Positions 39,958-46,867 of a DNA stretch of 53,223 nt are shown here, in pieces. The position numbers were made by a program, and so were the translations under genes. Position 1 is the first letter of the stretch. Each line of letters starts with the position of its first letter. The DNA is from a virus. The stretch spans positions 1 through 53,223 of the IMG/VR virus record IMGVR_UViG_3300014325_000017; one strand, written 5' to 3'. Below the pieces are notes generated by a model. That model did not search any database. It had not been told where the DNA came from and saw only the letters and a program-made list of their open reading frames with translations.

Positions 39958-40260
39958 ATGATTTGGGTAATGCTACATCCCGAGTTCACGCCTGAGATGT
40001 TGGGGTTCATTCCAAGTTTCTTGGATGACAACGATCCACGATCAGCCAAGGAACAGATACACGCCAACTACATATCCGGCTGGAACAAGTTTGAAGGTTT
40101 CAAGTTGATGGATAACTTATCCCTGATGTATCCAGGCGATCCACGGTTACCGCCTATGGCAACAACTGCTCTACGTGATGAGGTTATTATCTACTACCCT
40201 TACTCTTGGGTTGTGATACTTCAGAAAGATGGAACCTATGAAGTAGCAAGGTTGGACTGA
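39958..40260 (+). CDS. Conserved phage protein, cassette 5
   Basis: A 100-residue protein with HPEFTPEMLGFIPSFLDDND near the start, an AKEQIHANYISGWNKFEGF middle and YSWVVILQKDGTYEVARLD at the end. This is a recognisable, widespread phage family of unknown function. TAAGGAAAATACGA precedes the ATG. Downstream gene overlaps by 1 nt. Confidence 0.75.
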   Translation: MIWVMLHPEFTPEMLGFIPSFLDDNDPRSAKEQIHANYISGWNKFEGFKLMDNLSLMYPGDPRLPPMATTALRDEVIIYYPYSWVVILQKDGTYEVARLD

Positions 40261-40439
40261 TGGGTAACAAACTGTTTGACCCTAATTGGGGTGATGACTC
40301 TAAATCCTACACGCCTGAAGAAATTGAAGAGGCTAAACGTAGGTTCAGACGCAACGATCTAATCTTTATCACTGTTGCTCTTGGTTGTTGTGGCTTCTTC
40401 ATTGTGTTCTGGTTGTATATACTACTGATTGTTCACTGA
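40260..40439 (+). CDS. Small membrane protein, cassette 5
   Basis: A 59-residue protein: a charged N-terminal 35 residues (SYTPEEIEEAKRRFRRNDL) and a C-terminal membrane helix (IFITVALGCCGFFIVFWLYIL). The ATG shares one base with the previous TGA. Ends just before the next stem-loop. Confidence 0.65.
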   Translation: MGNKLFDPNWGDDSKSYTPEEIEEAKRRFRRNDLIFITVALGCCGFFIVFWLYILLIVH

Positions 40440-40443
40440 TAAA

Positions 40444-40471
40444 ACTCCTGGCGCACACAAGCGCCAGGAGT
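40444..40471 (+). repeat. Inter-cassette stem-loop 5
   Basis: ACTCCTGGCGC pairs with GCGCCAGGAGT around ACACAA. Ends 12 nt before the ribozyme 6 cleavage site. Confidence 0.87.
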
Positions 40472-40474
40472 GAC

Positions 40475-40531
40475 TTCCTGATAAGAGAATGTGTATTCTC
40501 TCTGATGAGTCCGAAAGGATGAAATCAGGAA
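40475..40531 (+). ncRNA. Type III hammerhead ribozyme 6
   Basis: Core intact. Stem III TTCCTGAT/ATCAGGAA, stem I AGAGAAT/ATTCTCT (both strands changed relative to copy 1), stem II TCC/GGA with GAAA loop. Cleavage after 40483 (AUA). Confidence 0.93.
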
Positions 40532-40555
40532 CAAGATAACCTAGGAAACAAGGAA

Positions 40556-40747
40556 ATGGATGAATACGCTGAAAGGCTAGAAAAGCTATTTGATGAGTAT
40601 ATACGCGAGCATAGTATGAACCGCTTACTACGTCTTGAAGTATATCAATCATGGAAGAAACTGATACAACTTGGAGAACAACAACTAGTAATGGATCAGA
40701 TAGATGATGTTGTCATTCATCTTAAGAAGAGAATAGGTGACAGCTAA
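40556..40747 (+). CDS. Hypothetical small helical protein, cassette 6
   Basis: A 63-residue helical protein (MDEYAERLEKLFDEYIREHS..., WKKLIQLGEQQLVMDQIDDV). The ATG is 72 nt after cleavage with AAGGA close upstream. Its TAA overlaps the next ATG (TAATG). No family recognised. Confidence 0.65.
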   Translation: MDEYAERLEKLFDEYIREHSMNRLLRLEVYQSWKKLIQLGEQQLVMDQIDDVVIHLKKRIGDS

Positions 40748-40950
40748 TGCCTCCCTATCCAAGACGCTACGGGATTAGGCAAGAGTCGCCTTGTCCGTGT
40801 GGTAGTGGATACACTGCCAGTCCGGTCTATGATGCACGTAGCATCTTTGTATTCTTTGCTTGCAAGAAGTGTGACGCAGAGAAACGCAAAGCCTATAGAC
40901 CGGAAATCTTCACTGATCCTAACTATGAAACTAGTGAGGATATTGAATGA
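40747..40950 (+). CDS. Conserved zinc-binding phage protein, cassette 6
   Basis: A 67-residue protein with SPCPCGSGYTASPVYDARSI and FACKKC, a four-Cys site, and ending YRPEIFTDPNYETSEDIE. The combination of PVYDARGIF-like and YRPEIFTDPNY motifs is common in phage and mobile element genes of unknown function. Coupled to both neighbours. Confidence 0.75.
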   Translation: MPPYPRRYGIRQESPCPCGSGYTASPVYDARSIFVFFACKKCDAEKRKAYRPEIFTDPNYETSEDIE

Positions 40951-41075
40951 CCAACAGAATGCGTTGGATATTGCTAGCCTTGTTGTTTGGCATGGCTATC
41001 ACGTTCAGCGCTATCATGGCCCACTATTGGCCGCACAAGGATTGCGTCCAAATGGGAGAATATAGTTGTGAGTAA
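40947..41075 (+). CDS. Small membrane protein, cassette 6
   Basis: A 42-residue protein (MTNRMRWILLALLFGMAITFSA...) with one membrane helix and a C-terminal tail holding two Cys (KDCVQMGEYSCE). The tail resembles that of the small protein at 39263-39385 (TCFPS...QECYE), suggesting a shared exported Cys pair. The ATG overlaps the previous stop (ATGA). Confidence 0.65.
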   Translation: MTNRMRWILLALLFGMAITFSAIMAHYWPHKDCVQMGEYSCE

Positions 41076-41187
41076 GAAGAAGCGTAAGACGTTCACTAAG
41101 AGAATAAAAGCGTCAAGCAATCCAGGTGGAAAGCGACGCATCATCAAAGCAATCAAAGCAACTGGCAAGAGAACTGGAATAAGGTAG
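41068..41187 (+). CDS. Small basic protein, cassette 6
   Basis: A 39-residue, highly basic peptide (GTG start; VSKKKRKTFTKRIKASSNPG...), overlapping the end of the membrane protein gene. The charge suggests nucleic-acid binding. The longer frame from 40987 is out-of-phase overlap with the membrane gene and is unlikely. Confidence 0.6.
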   Translation: MSKKKRKTFTKRIKASSNPGGKRRIIKAIKATGKRTGIR

Positions 41188-41193
41188 ACTATG

Positions 41194-41216
41194 CTCCTGG
41201 CGCACAACGCCAGGAG
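41194..41216 (+). repeat. Inter-cassette stem-loop 6
   Basis: CTCCTGGCG pairs with CGCCAGGAG around CACAA. Ends 13 nt before the ribozyme 7 cleavage site. Confidence 0.87.
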
Positions 41217-41220
41217 TGAC

Positions 41221-41277
41221 TTCCTGATATCAGGATGCGTATCCTGACTGATGATTCCTAAAGGATGAAATCAGGGA
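41221..41277 (+). ncRNA. Type III hammerhead ribozyme 7
   Basis: Core intact. Stem III TTCCTGAT/ATCAGGGA, stem I TCAGGAT/ATCCTGA with GCGT loop, stem II TCC/GGA with TAAA loop. Cleavage after 41229 (AUA). Confidence 0.92.
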
Positions 41278-41296
41278 AGCCAGTAAAGGAAACAAC

Positions 41297-42340
41297 ATGA
41301 AAAGAGCAAGAATTGAACTAGGTCTAAATGAGTTCAAGTTCAAACCCGTAACTGTATCTATGTTACGGGATGCTGTCTTTGGGCGTAGGATATTCAGTGG
41401 TCCTGGCTTTATTGAAGAATACATGCCAAGAGAAACTGAAATCAATACGTTGAATGATATGGCTCGCTATGCTGTTGACCGTGGTCAAGTGATAGACTTT
41501 GGTTACTGGCCAAATAGCTTCATTCAAGAGACTGCAAGACGTGTAGGGCGTTTGTATACACAAGGTGCATTGCCAATGCCGTTCACTACGCCTTGGATAT
41601 TTCTACACTCCTGGCGTGATGAAAAGAAGGAAGCTGAACTTTTAAAAGAGTTCAGGTTGACTGAGAAAGAACTACTAGATGTGCAAACAAGTGCATACCT
41701 TATTCATCCAATACCAGGAGAAAAAGGCCAGCATTGCATAGACTTTGAGGGTTGTTGCTTAGAAGGCTTTCAGATAAAAGGTCTAGACTTTCTTGGCGTT
41801 GGTGATCGCATCTTCTTTGATGCTGAAAAAAGTCATCAGAGTGATGATGAATACTACGTTCAATGTGTTCCGATGCAATGGCGCTTTGGTGATGTGCTTA
41901 ACGGTTATCCTGGCATGGAAAAAGTCTATGGCTGGACTGATCCAGAGCAAGCCGCTGTAGGCAATATCTGCGATCCTTTGGTAACAGCACTAGCTTTGCT
42001 GAATACCAGAGGCATTGAACAGGAAACCATTAGCGTATCTGAGAGACTGAACAAAGCCAGAGCTAAGAACAAGAAGCCACTTATACCACCATACAGGAAG
42101 GTGAACAGTGCAACCTATATAGCTGCACTACGCCACCATGACAGGCAACGTGGTGAACCTACTGGCGATAAGCGGGCATCTCCTGCAATGCACGTCAGGT
42201 TGGGTCATTGGCGACACTATAAAAAGGGAGAAAGAACATTCATTTACGATACCTTGGTTGCTGCAACACCAGAAACTAAGGAAGCCTTTCGCGCCGCGCG
42301 TAGTCACTATTCAGTTAAGAAGACAACCGAAAACACATAA
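41297..42340 (+). CDS. Conserved phage protein, cassette 7
   Basis: A 347-residue protein, the largest of the rightward region. N-terminal MKRARIELGLNEFKFKPVTV; a middle section with WIFLHSWRDEKKEAELLKEF; C-terminal RLNKARAKNKKPLIPPYRKV then SPAMHVRLGHWRHYKKGERTF, a His-rich block I have seen in many phage hypothetical proteins. AAAGGAAACAAC precedes the ATG, 67 nt after cleavage. Function unknown. Confidence 0.75.
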   Translation: MKRARIELGLNEFKFKPVTVSMLRDAVFGRRIFSGPGFIEEYMPRETEINTLNDMARYAVDRGQVIDFGYWPNSFIQETARRVGRLYTQGALPMPFTTPWIFLHSWRDEKKEAELLKEFRLTEKELLDVQTSAYLIHPIPGEKGQHCIDFEGCCLEGFQIKGLDFLGVGDRIFFDAEKSHQSDDEYYVQCVPMQWRFGDVLNGYPGMEKVYGWTDPEQAAVGNICDPLVTALALLNTRGIEQETISVSERLNKARAKNKKPLIPPYRKVNSATYIAALRHHDRQRGEPTGDKRASPAMHVRLGHWRHYKKGERTFIYDTLVAATPETKEAFRAARSHYSVKKTTENT

Positions 42341-42410
42341 CCCGGCATCCAATACGCCAGGAGCAAGTTCAAAGCTCCTGGCGCATGGTGGCCGGGTATT
42401 TTTGTTTTCA
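42341..42410 (+). terminator. Intrinsic terminator of the rightward array, built on the repeat word
   Basis: The outer stem CCCGGC/GCCGGG encloses an inner stem CGCCAGGAGC/GCTCCTGGCG, followed by TATTTTTGTTTT. It begins directly after the stop of cassette 7. The inner stem has the word in the opposite arm order from the inter-cassette hairpins. Confidence 0.88.
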
Positions 42411-42642
42411 TTACATTGTTAGTCTATCTTACTATGAACGTTATCACGTCATCGTGACTTGCTTACCCAGGCTGGCTTGTATAGACAATCCAATATGCAG
42501 TTATAGCTGCGCCTAGCGCGCTTTTCTGCATATTCGCGCCTAGTGCGTTTCTACCCGTAAAACGTTATATAGCGATCGTATAGAGGTAGTCATGCATTGT
42601 TCTTTATGCATGTTGGGTAGGTAGGGAGAACGCTAGACGCGA
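42411..42642. other. Intergenic region upstream of the last rightward gene
   Basis: Contains two imperfect copies of GCGCCTAGCGCG / GCGCCTAGTGCG (about 42512 and 42537), a CATGCA/TGCATG dyad (about 42591-42612) and TATATAG-like AT-rich sequence. Probably holds a promoter and operator for the 65-residue protein gene; boxes are not clear. Confidence 0.4.
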
Positions 42643-42840
42643 ATGACCAAACTTCCAGATGACTATGTAAATACAGTTAGGGATATCCTTATCCAATTCA
42701 AATTTGCTAGGAGCATTGCTCCTAAAGAATATGGAATGCTAAACGATTCTTTTAAATCTAAAGACATTCCATTGATCGCAGCAAAACGAATCATTAGTCA
42801 TCGCATAAAACAATACACAATGAATAGACCAAGTTACTAG
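42643..42840 (+). CDS. Hypothetical small protein
   Basis: A 65-residue basic protein (MTKLPDDYVNTVRDILIQFK..., IAAKRIISHRIKQYTMNRP). Lies after the array terminator with its own upstream region and no ribozyme. Convergent with the minus genes. GGGAG lies about 15 nt upstream, rather far. Function unknown. Confidence 0.55.
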   Translation: MTKLPDDYVNTVRDILIQFKFARSIAPKEYGMLNDSFKSKDIPLIAAKRIISHRIKQYTMNRPSY

Positions 42841-42865
42841 CTCCTGGCGCACAAACGCCAGGAGC
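42840..42865. terminator. Stem-loop between convergent genes (CTCCTGGCG type)
   Basis: GCTCCTGGCG pairs with CGCCAGGAGC around CACAAA. It starts at the last base of the plus gene stop and lies 6 nt before the minus gene stop. Likely serves as shared 3' end structure for both strands. Confidence 0.8.
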
Positions 42866-42870
42866 ACAAA

Positions 42871-43146
42871 CTACTTATTCTTTATGCCAGCATTATGCGT
42901 AGTCTCTGACATCTTATCAGCCAAACTACTTTTAGCATCTGACTCGCGTTGACCAATATGTTGCCTGACACTAGGTGGCTTATACAATTTCCTACTGGCC
43001 GTGAGTCCCTTCATATCGGGAACCAATGTAGCTTCTCTTAATACAAAAGGCTTAGAGCGCAAGAAGTCTTGCATAACTCTATCTTCTTCTATTCTTGGAT
43101 CAGTAAGCATTAGATAAGGCTCTGGTGTATTATTTTGATCAGACAT
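42871..43146 (-). CDS. Hypothetical protein at the end of the fibre operon
   Basis: A 91-residue, charged, mostly disordered protein (MSDQNNTPEPYLMLTDPRIE..., SVRQHIGQRESDAKSSLADK). GGGAG lies 8-9 nt before the ATG. Last gene of the wrapped late operon. No family recognised. Confidence 0.6.
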   Translation of the reverse strand: MSDQNNTPEPYLMLTDPRIEEDRVMQDFLRSKPFVLREATLVPDMKGLTASRKLYKPPSVRQHIGQRESDAKSSLADKMSETTHNAGIKNK

Positions 43147-43158
43147 GTTCTTAGCTCC

Positions 43159-44214
43159 CTAGATGATTAAACCACCACGCGATGTAATTGAAGGCTGATC
43201 CCCTGGAACGGTAGTATCAGCAGCGCCATTTAAGTTAACAATACCATAACAATCAACTTGGCAATGTCTCCCTCTTGCTGTTCCACTATAAACAGCATTC
43301 CAAGCTTGAACACCACCTTGCATCGTTGCTCCTAAGAAGGCTTGGCTAAAGTTAGGATTATTTTGAATAGTCACAGTAATTCTAGCCATTGTAAGGTTGG
43401 AAGACCAGTCAGCCATAAATCCCCAACGACCACCACCATATATTGTCCATTTAGTCGCCGCCGCTTGCCACGGCCAAACAACACCGCTTAATCCTGCTCT
43501 TGCTAACATCTGGCTACATGGCCCCATAGCAACATTATCAATTGCAATAATACCACCTTGGTCAGCATTAAAGCCAACGCCCCAAGTTTCATAATCAACT
43601 GTATCTGTTCCGACAGCCTCTACTGATACGCCTTGAATATAAAGAGCACCACCATAATATATACTGACACAAACACCATTAATATTTTTAACCAAATAAC
43701 TTCTTGGGTTAGCTTTATCACCATTAAGAATTATTGGTCCTGTTGTCCCAACATAAATGCCAAAAGGATCATACGTCCCAGGAGCAAGTTGCAAGGTAAT
43801 TGTTTGATAAGCCTGTTCTATGTGTTGTGCAATCCAAATCATTGCGTGTTGTATTGTTCGCCAAGGTTTAGCTTGTTCACCAGTTCCCGTAGTATCATTA
43901 CCGTTGGTAACATCAATGTAGAACGTAGTTGGGCCTAATAGAAGAATACGCAACTTACCTTCAATGGCTCTAAGCAATTGAGTTAAGTCATCAGAATCAG
44001 GAACCATATTAGCAGACGATATAACGTTGGCTACCTGACCGTATAGCCAATTGTCTTTATCATCACTCCATTGATTTATACTGTTAAACTGTTCAACAGT
44101 TGGTGGGGCTTGTCCAATATAAGCCCATCCAGCGTCAGCTTGTGCAACAGTAGGGTCATCAGTTAAACCTTGTGTAGCCCAACTTTCTCCGAAACGATCA
44201 AACCATGTAGGCAT
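43159..44214 (-). CDS. Beta-helix tail fibre / spike protein
   Basis: A 351-residue protein. The N-terminus (MPTWFDRFGESWATQGLTDD..., YIGQAPPTVEQFNSINQWSD) is a phage fibre attachment type. From residue 95 a pectin-lyase-like beta-helix appears: FYIDVTNGNDTTGTGEQAKP, TIQHAMIWIAQHIEQAYQTI, LQLAPGTYDPFGI. The ribosome site AGGAG is itself the end of a CGCCAGGAG word (44224-44232). Probable receptor binding. Confidence 0.75.
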   Translation of the reverse strand: MPTWFDRFGESWATQGLTDDPTVAQADAGWAYIGQAPPTVEQFNSINQWSDDKDNWLYGQVANVISSANMVPDSDDLTQLLRAIEGKLRILLLGPTTFYIDVTNGNDTTGTGEQAKPWRTIQHAMIWIAQHIEQAYQTITLQLAPGTYDPFGIYVGTTGPIILNGDKANPRSYLVKNINGVCVSIYYGGALYIQGVSVEAVGTDTVDYETWGVGFNADQGGIIAIDNVAMGPCSQMLARAGLSGVVWPWQAAATKWTIYGGGRWGFMADWSSNLTMARITVTIQNNPNFSQAFLGATMQGGVQAWNAVYSGTARGRHCQVDCYGIVNLNGAADTTVPGDQPSITSRGGLII

Positions 44215-44238
44215 TATTGTTTACTCCTGGCGTGTGGG

Positions 44239-45363
44239 TTATAGGTCTGCTGAAAAGTCAATATAAGCTGGTAGTGATCCATCAGAAGCTACAGGAACTG
44301 CCGCCCAATTGGCTCCTGTGCTTCCACCTGTTGCTGCAAAATGCATCCAAGCTGCATTAGTGCTAGCTCCTACAGATACATTGCTGCAAGCAAGTCCTGC
44401 AACTGTGAATGTGTTAGGAGCAGACATTGTTGTAGTTGGAACGGCACGTTTAGTTACTTTATATGGAACCATTATAAAGTAAGCTGTTACTGGTGATGAT
44501 ACTGTCTGAACTGTTCCAACTCCTAATCCTTCATTTAGAAGTAATGACTTACGTTCAAAGAACCGTTGACAGTTAGATAATTCAATTCTTGGGTCTAACT
44601 TTTCTAGTGGCGTCATAGTAGAGCCAATTTCTAATTGAACACCCCACAAATATATCGTTGCTGTTTGAACGCCAACGCCACCTGATCTACTTGTATAACC
44701 ACTACCATTAGACAACCAAAAATTTAATTGAGTTAGATCACCTGCATTAATTGTTTTACCTGAAACACTAGGCAAAGTTATTGTTGTGCTAAACCTTGTT
44801 GGAGTAGCCATTACTAAATTGAATGCACGACTGCCATTGCCAACAACTGCCGCTGATCCACCAGAGCCAAACTGTTGTTCTAGTTCTACGCCTATCTTCA
44901 TATTACTTTGATCAGACCAAGACCAAAAAGATAAAGTAATTGTCTTACCAGATAACCTTCTTACGTTTTCAATCTTTTGCATTAGGAGAGAATAGTCATT
45001 AACGCCAGAAGTTCCAGCCACATTGTTTATCATAATATATTGACAGGCTTCATCTCCAAATGCTCCTGCCGCTGTGTTAGGTGGCATAGCTCCAACAGAA
45101 GCAGTATAGGTTCCACCACTAAATCCCATATACCAACGATCAGAAGTATATACTCCTGATGTAGTCCAGCTACCTAAGCCGCGTTGATTAATATTAAACA
45201 TACTATTATGAATTAGATTACGGCCAATGTTATTATACAATGGCGCTACGCTGTTAACTTGACCAGCAACGCTAGCCCACTTAGTGCCATCCCATTGAAC
45301 AGCAGCGCCATTAGGTTCTATAACTTGTTGGCCTATAGTTGGGCTACTCGGAAAGTCAAACAT
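44239..45363 (-). CDS. Tail fibre paralogue B
   Basis: A 374-residue protein. It starts FDFPSSPTIGQQVIEPNGAA and continues with VQWDGTKW, an N-terminal module shared with paralogue A. The central carbohydrate-binding-like domain has RNLIHNSMFNINQRGLGSW and YTSDRWYM, and ends LWGVQLEIGSTMTPLEKLDP then CQRFFERKS. The C-terminal 90 residues differ from paralogue A, as expected for the receptor-contacting tip. AGGAG precedes the ATG. Confidence 0.8.
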   Translation of the reverse strand: MFDFPSSPTIGQQVIEPNGAAVQWDGTKWASVAGQVNSVAPLYNNIGRNLIHNSMFNINQRGLGSWTTSGVYTSDRWYMGFSGGTYTASVGAMPPNTAAGAFGDEACQYIMINNVAGTSGVNDYSLLMQKIENVRRLSGKTITLSFWSWSDQSNMKIGVELEQQFGSGGSAAVVGNGSRAFNLVMATPTRFSTTITLPSVSGKTINAGDLTQLNFWLSNGSGYTSRSGGVGVQTATIYLWGVQLEIGSTMTPLEKLDPRIELSNCQRFFERKSLLLNEGLGVGTVQTVSSPVTAYFIMVPYKVTKRAVPTTTMSAPNTFTVAGLACSNVSVGASTNAAWMHFAATGGSTGANWAAVPVASDGSLPAYIDFSADL

Positions 45364-45372
45364 TGCTATCTC

Positions 45373-46662
45373 CTATAGGTCTGCTGAGAATGCTGATGTG
45401 CCAGTCGTTTGAATTTGAAATGCACCACCAGCGGCATTGGTTGCTGAAAAAGTATAACCGAAAGGTGTCGTCTGAAGAGCACTAATAGCGTTGTTATTAA
45501 TTCCACTAAATGCAACGCTGGCTGTTGGAGTTGCCCTCATATAGATTGAAAATAGTATAGTTCCAAAGACACTTAATGAAGCAGCATTAGGATGGTATCC
45601 TGAAGCCATAGCATTTTGTGCCGTTGTATAGAAAAATCTTTGACAGTGGCGTAAGTCATCTTCATATGGAATTTTTTCAAATTGTGTAGCTACAGAACCG
45701 ATTTCTAATTGAACGCCCCATAACCAAATAGCACCAGATTGAATAGGAGTATTGCCTGATCTTACTGCATAGCTAGAACCTGCCGAAAGCCAAAACGTCA
45801 AATGTGTGCAATCGTTACCAGCCGTGCCTAGTGTCTTTCCTGCTATGGATGGCAAGACAAAGGTCAGGGTGTATCTGGCAAATGCTGATGAGCTAAGAGT
45901 GACAGATTGACCGTCAAGTAGAACAGTAGCAGATGGAGAACCACCACCTCCAAAGAATTGATTAAATGAAACACCAAGTTTTAATGCTGTGCCTGCTGTT
46001 GCCCAAAAGGAAACAGTTACAGTCTTATTCGCTAGTCGTCTAACACCTTCAATATATTGAGTAAGCAGAATACCATTACCTGCACCAGCGCCGCCAGTAA
46101 AACTATTTAAGAGCATAACAGAAGCTGATTCATCACCAATTGCATAACGATTACCGTCACTAACAGCAGCTACCGAAATTGAATTGCTATCTCCTGCCGC
46201 TATACAGGAAGCTATCCAACGATCAGAAGTATAGGCAGAACCAACGCCAATGCTAAATGGTCCAGTTCCACGCTGGTTAACAGAGAATGTGCTATTGTGA
46301 ACAAAGTTTCTTCCAACGTTACCTTGTAGTTGTGACGTTCCTATATCTGACCATTGGCCATTTCTCCTGGCGTAGTAGTTGCTGTTACTTGGAGCCTCAC
46401 CAACACTTGCCGGAATAGCAACAGCAGGAACCCATTGACTAGAGTTACCATCGTTGTAGTAAACAAACAACTGACAACTTACGCTATCCCACCATGACGC
46501 GCCAGGAGTAGGGTTGCTTGGTGGCGTATCACCAGTATAACAGTATGGCGCTGTTGGCGTTTGACCTGCAACCCACTTAACGCCATCCCATTTCCTTACT
46601 GTGCCATCAGGCATAGTAACTATTTGATTGGTAGTAGGCGCATTAGGAAAATCAAAAGCCAT
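45373..46662 (-). CDS. Tail fibre paralogue A
   Basis: A 429-residue protein with N-terminal FDFPNAPTTNQIVTMPDGTV and RKWDGVKW, an inserted module WWDSVSCQLFVYYNDGNSSQ also seen in the split fibre gene, then RNFVHNSTFSVNQRGTGPF and LWGVQLEIGSVATQFEKIPY as in paralogue B. The two genes are tandem duplicates that have diverged at the C-terminus, except for a shared final SAD-L ending. Confidence 0.8.
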   Translation of the reverse strand: MAFDFPNAPTTNQIVTMPDGTVRKWDGVKWVAGQTPTAPYCYTGDTPPSNPTPGASWWDSVSCQLFVYYNDGNSSQWVPAVAIPASVGEAPSNSNYYARRNGQWSDIGTSQLQGNVGRNFVHNSTFSVNQRGTGPFSIGVGSAYTSDRWIASCIAAGDSNSISVAAVSDGNRYAIGDESASVMLLNSFTGGAGAGNGILLTQYIEGVRRLANKTVTVSFWATAGTALKLGVSFNQFFGGGGSPSATVLLDGQSVTLSSSAFARYTLTFVLPSIAGKTLGTAGNDCTHLTFWLSAGSSYAVRSGNTPIQSGAIWLWGVQLEIGSVATQFEKIPYEDDLRHCQRFFYTTAQNAMASGYHPNAASLSVFGTILFSIYMRATPTASVAFSGINNNAISALQTTPFGYTFSATNAAGGAFQIQTTGTSAFSADL

Positions 46663-46865
46663 TATAGACTCTCTGTTTTTGGAGTGGCGGGAGCTTGATA
46701 GTCTTCAATATCATGTTGCTTTTCTTGTATATCAGCAAACTCTCTATTAGCAGGATCGTTAGGAACGAACATAACAATTGGACCTGTAAAGTTACCCAAC
46801 GTCTCCCCTTCATCAAGGTCAACTTGAATAACTGTCCGCTCTTCATTGCTGTAGAACAGTTTCAT
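46662..46865 (-). CDS. Small tail-associated protein
   Basis: A 67-residue protein (MKLFYSNEERTVIQVDLDEG..., PIVMFVPNDPANREFADIQE). AGGAG lies 7 nt before the ATG; its end overlaps the start of paralogue A. Possibly a fibre chaperone by position. No family recognised. Confidence 0.55.
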   Translation of the reverse strand: MKLFYSNEERTVIQVDLDEGETLGNFTGPIVMFVPNDPANREFADIQEKQHDIEDYQAPATPKTESL

Positions 46866-46867
46866 GG

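Noticed and set aside
40987-41187. 66-codon version of the small basic protein
   Set aside because: The first 27 codons overlap the membrane protein gene out of frame; the GTG at 41068 gives a coherent basic peptide.
37026-41216. Inter-cassette CTCCTGGCG stems as classical intrinsic terminators
   Set aside because: None is followed by a U-tract; the next bases belong to the ribozyme stem III. Processing or protection stems fit better.
36691-41277. CRISPR array interpretation of the repeated elements
   Set aside because: Repeats are 0.3-1 kb apart with genes between, and their conserved bases match the hammerhead core; no spacers.
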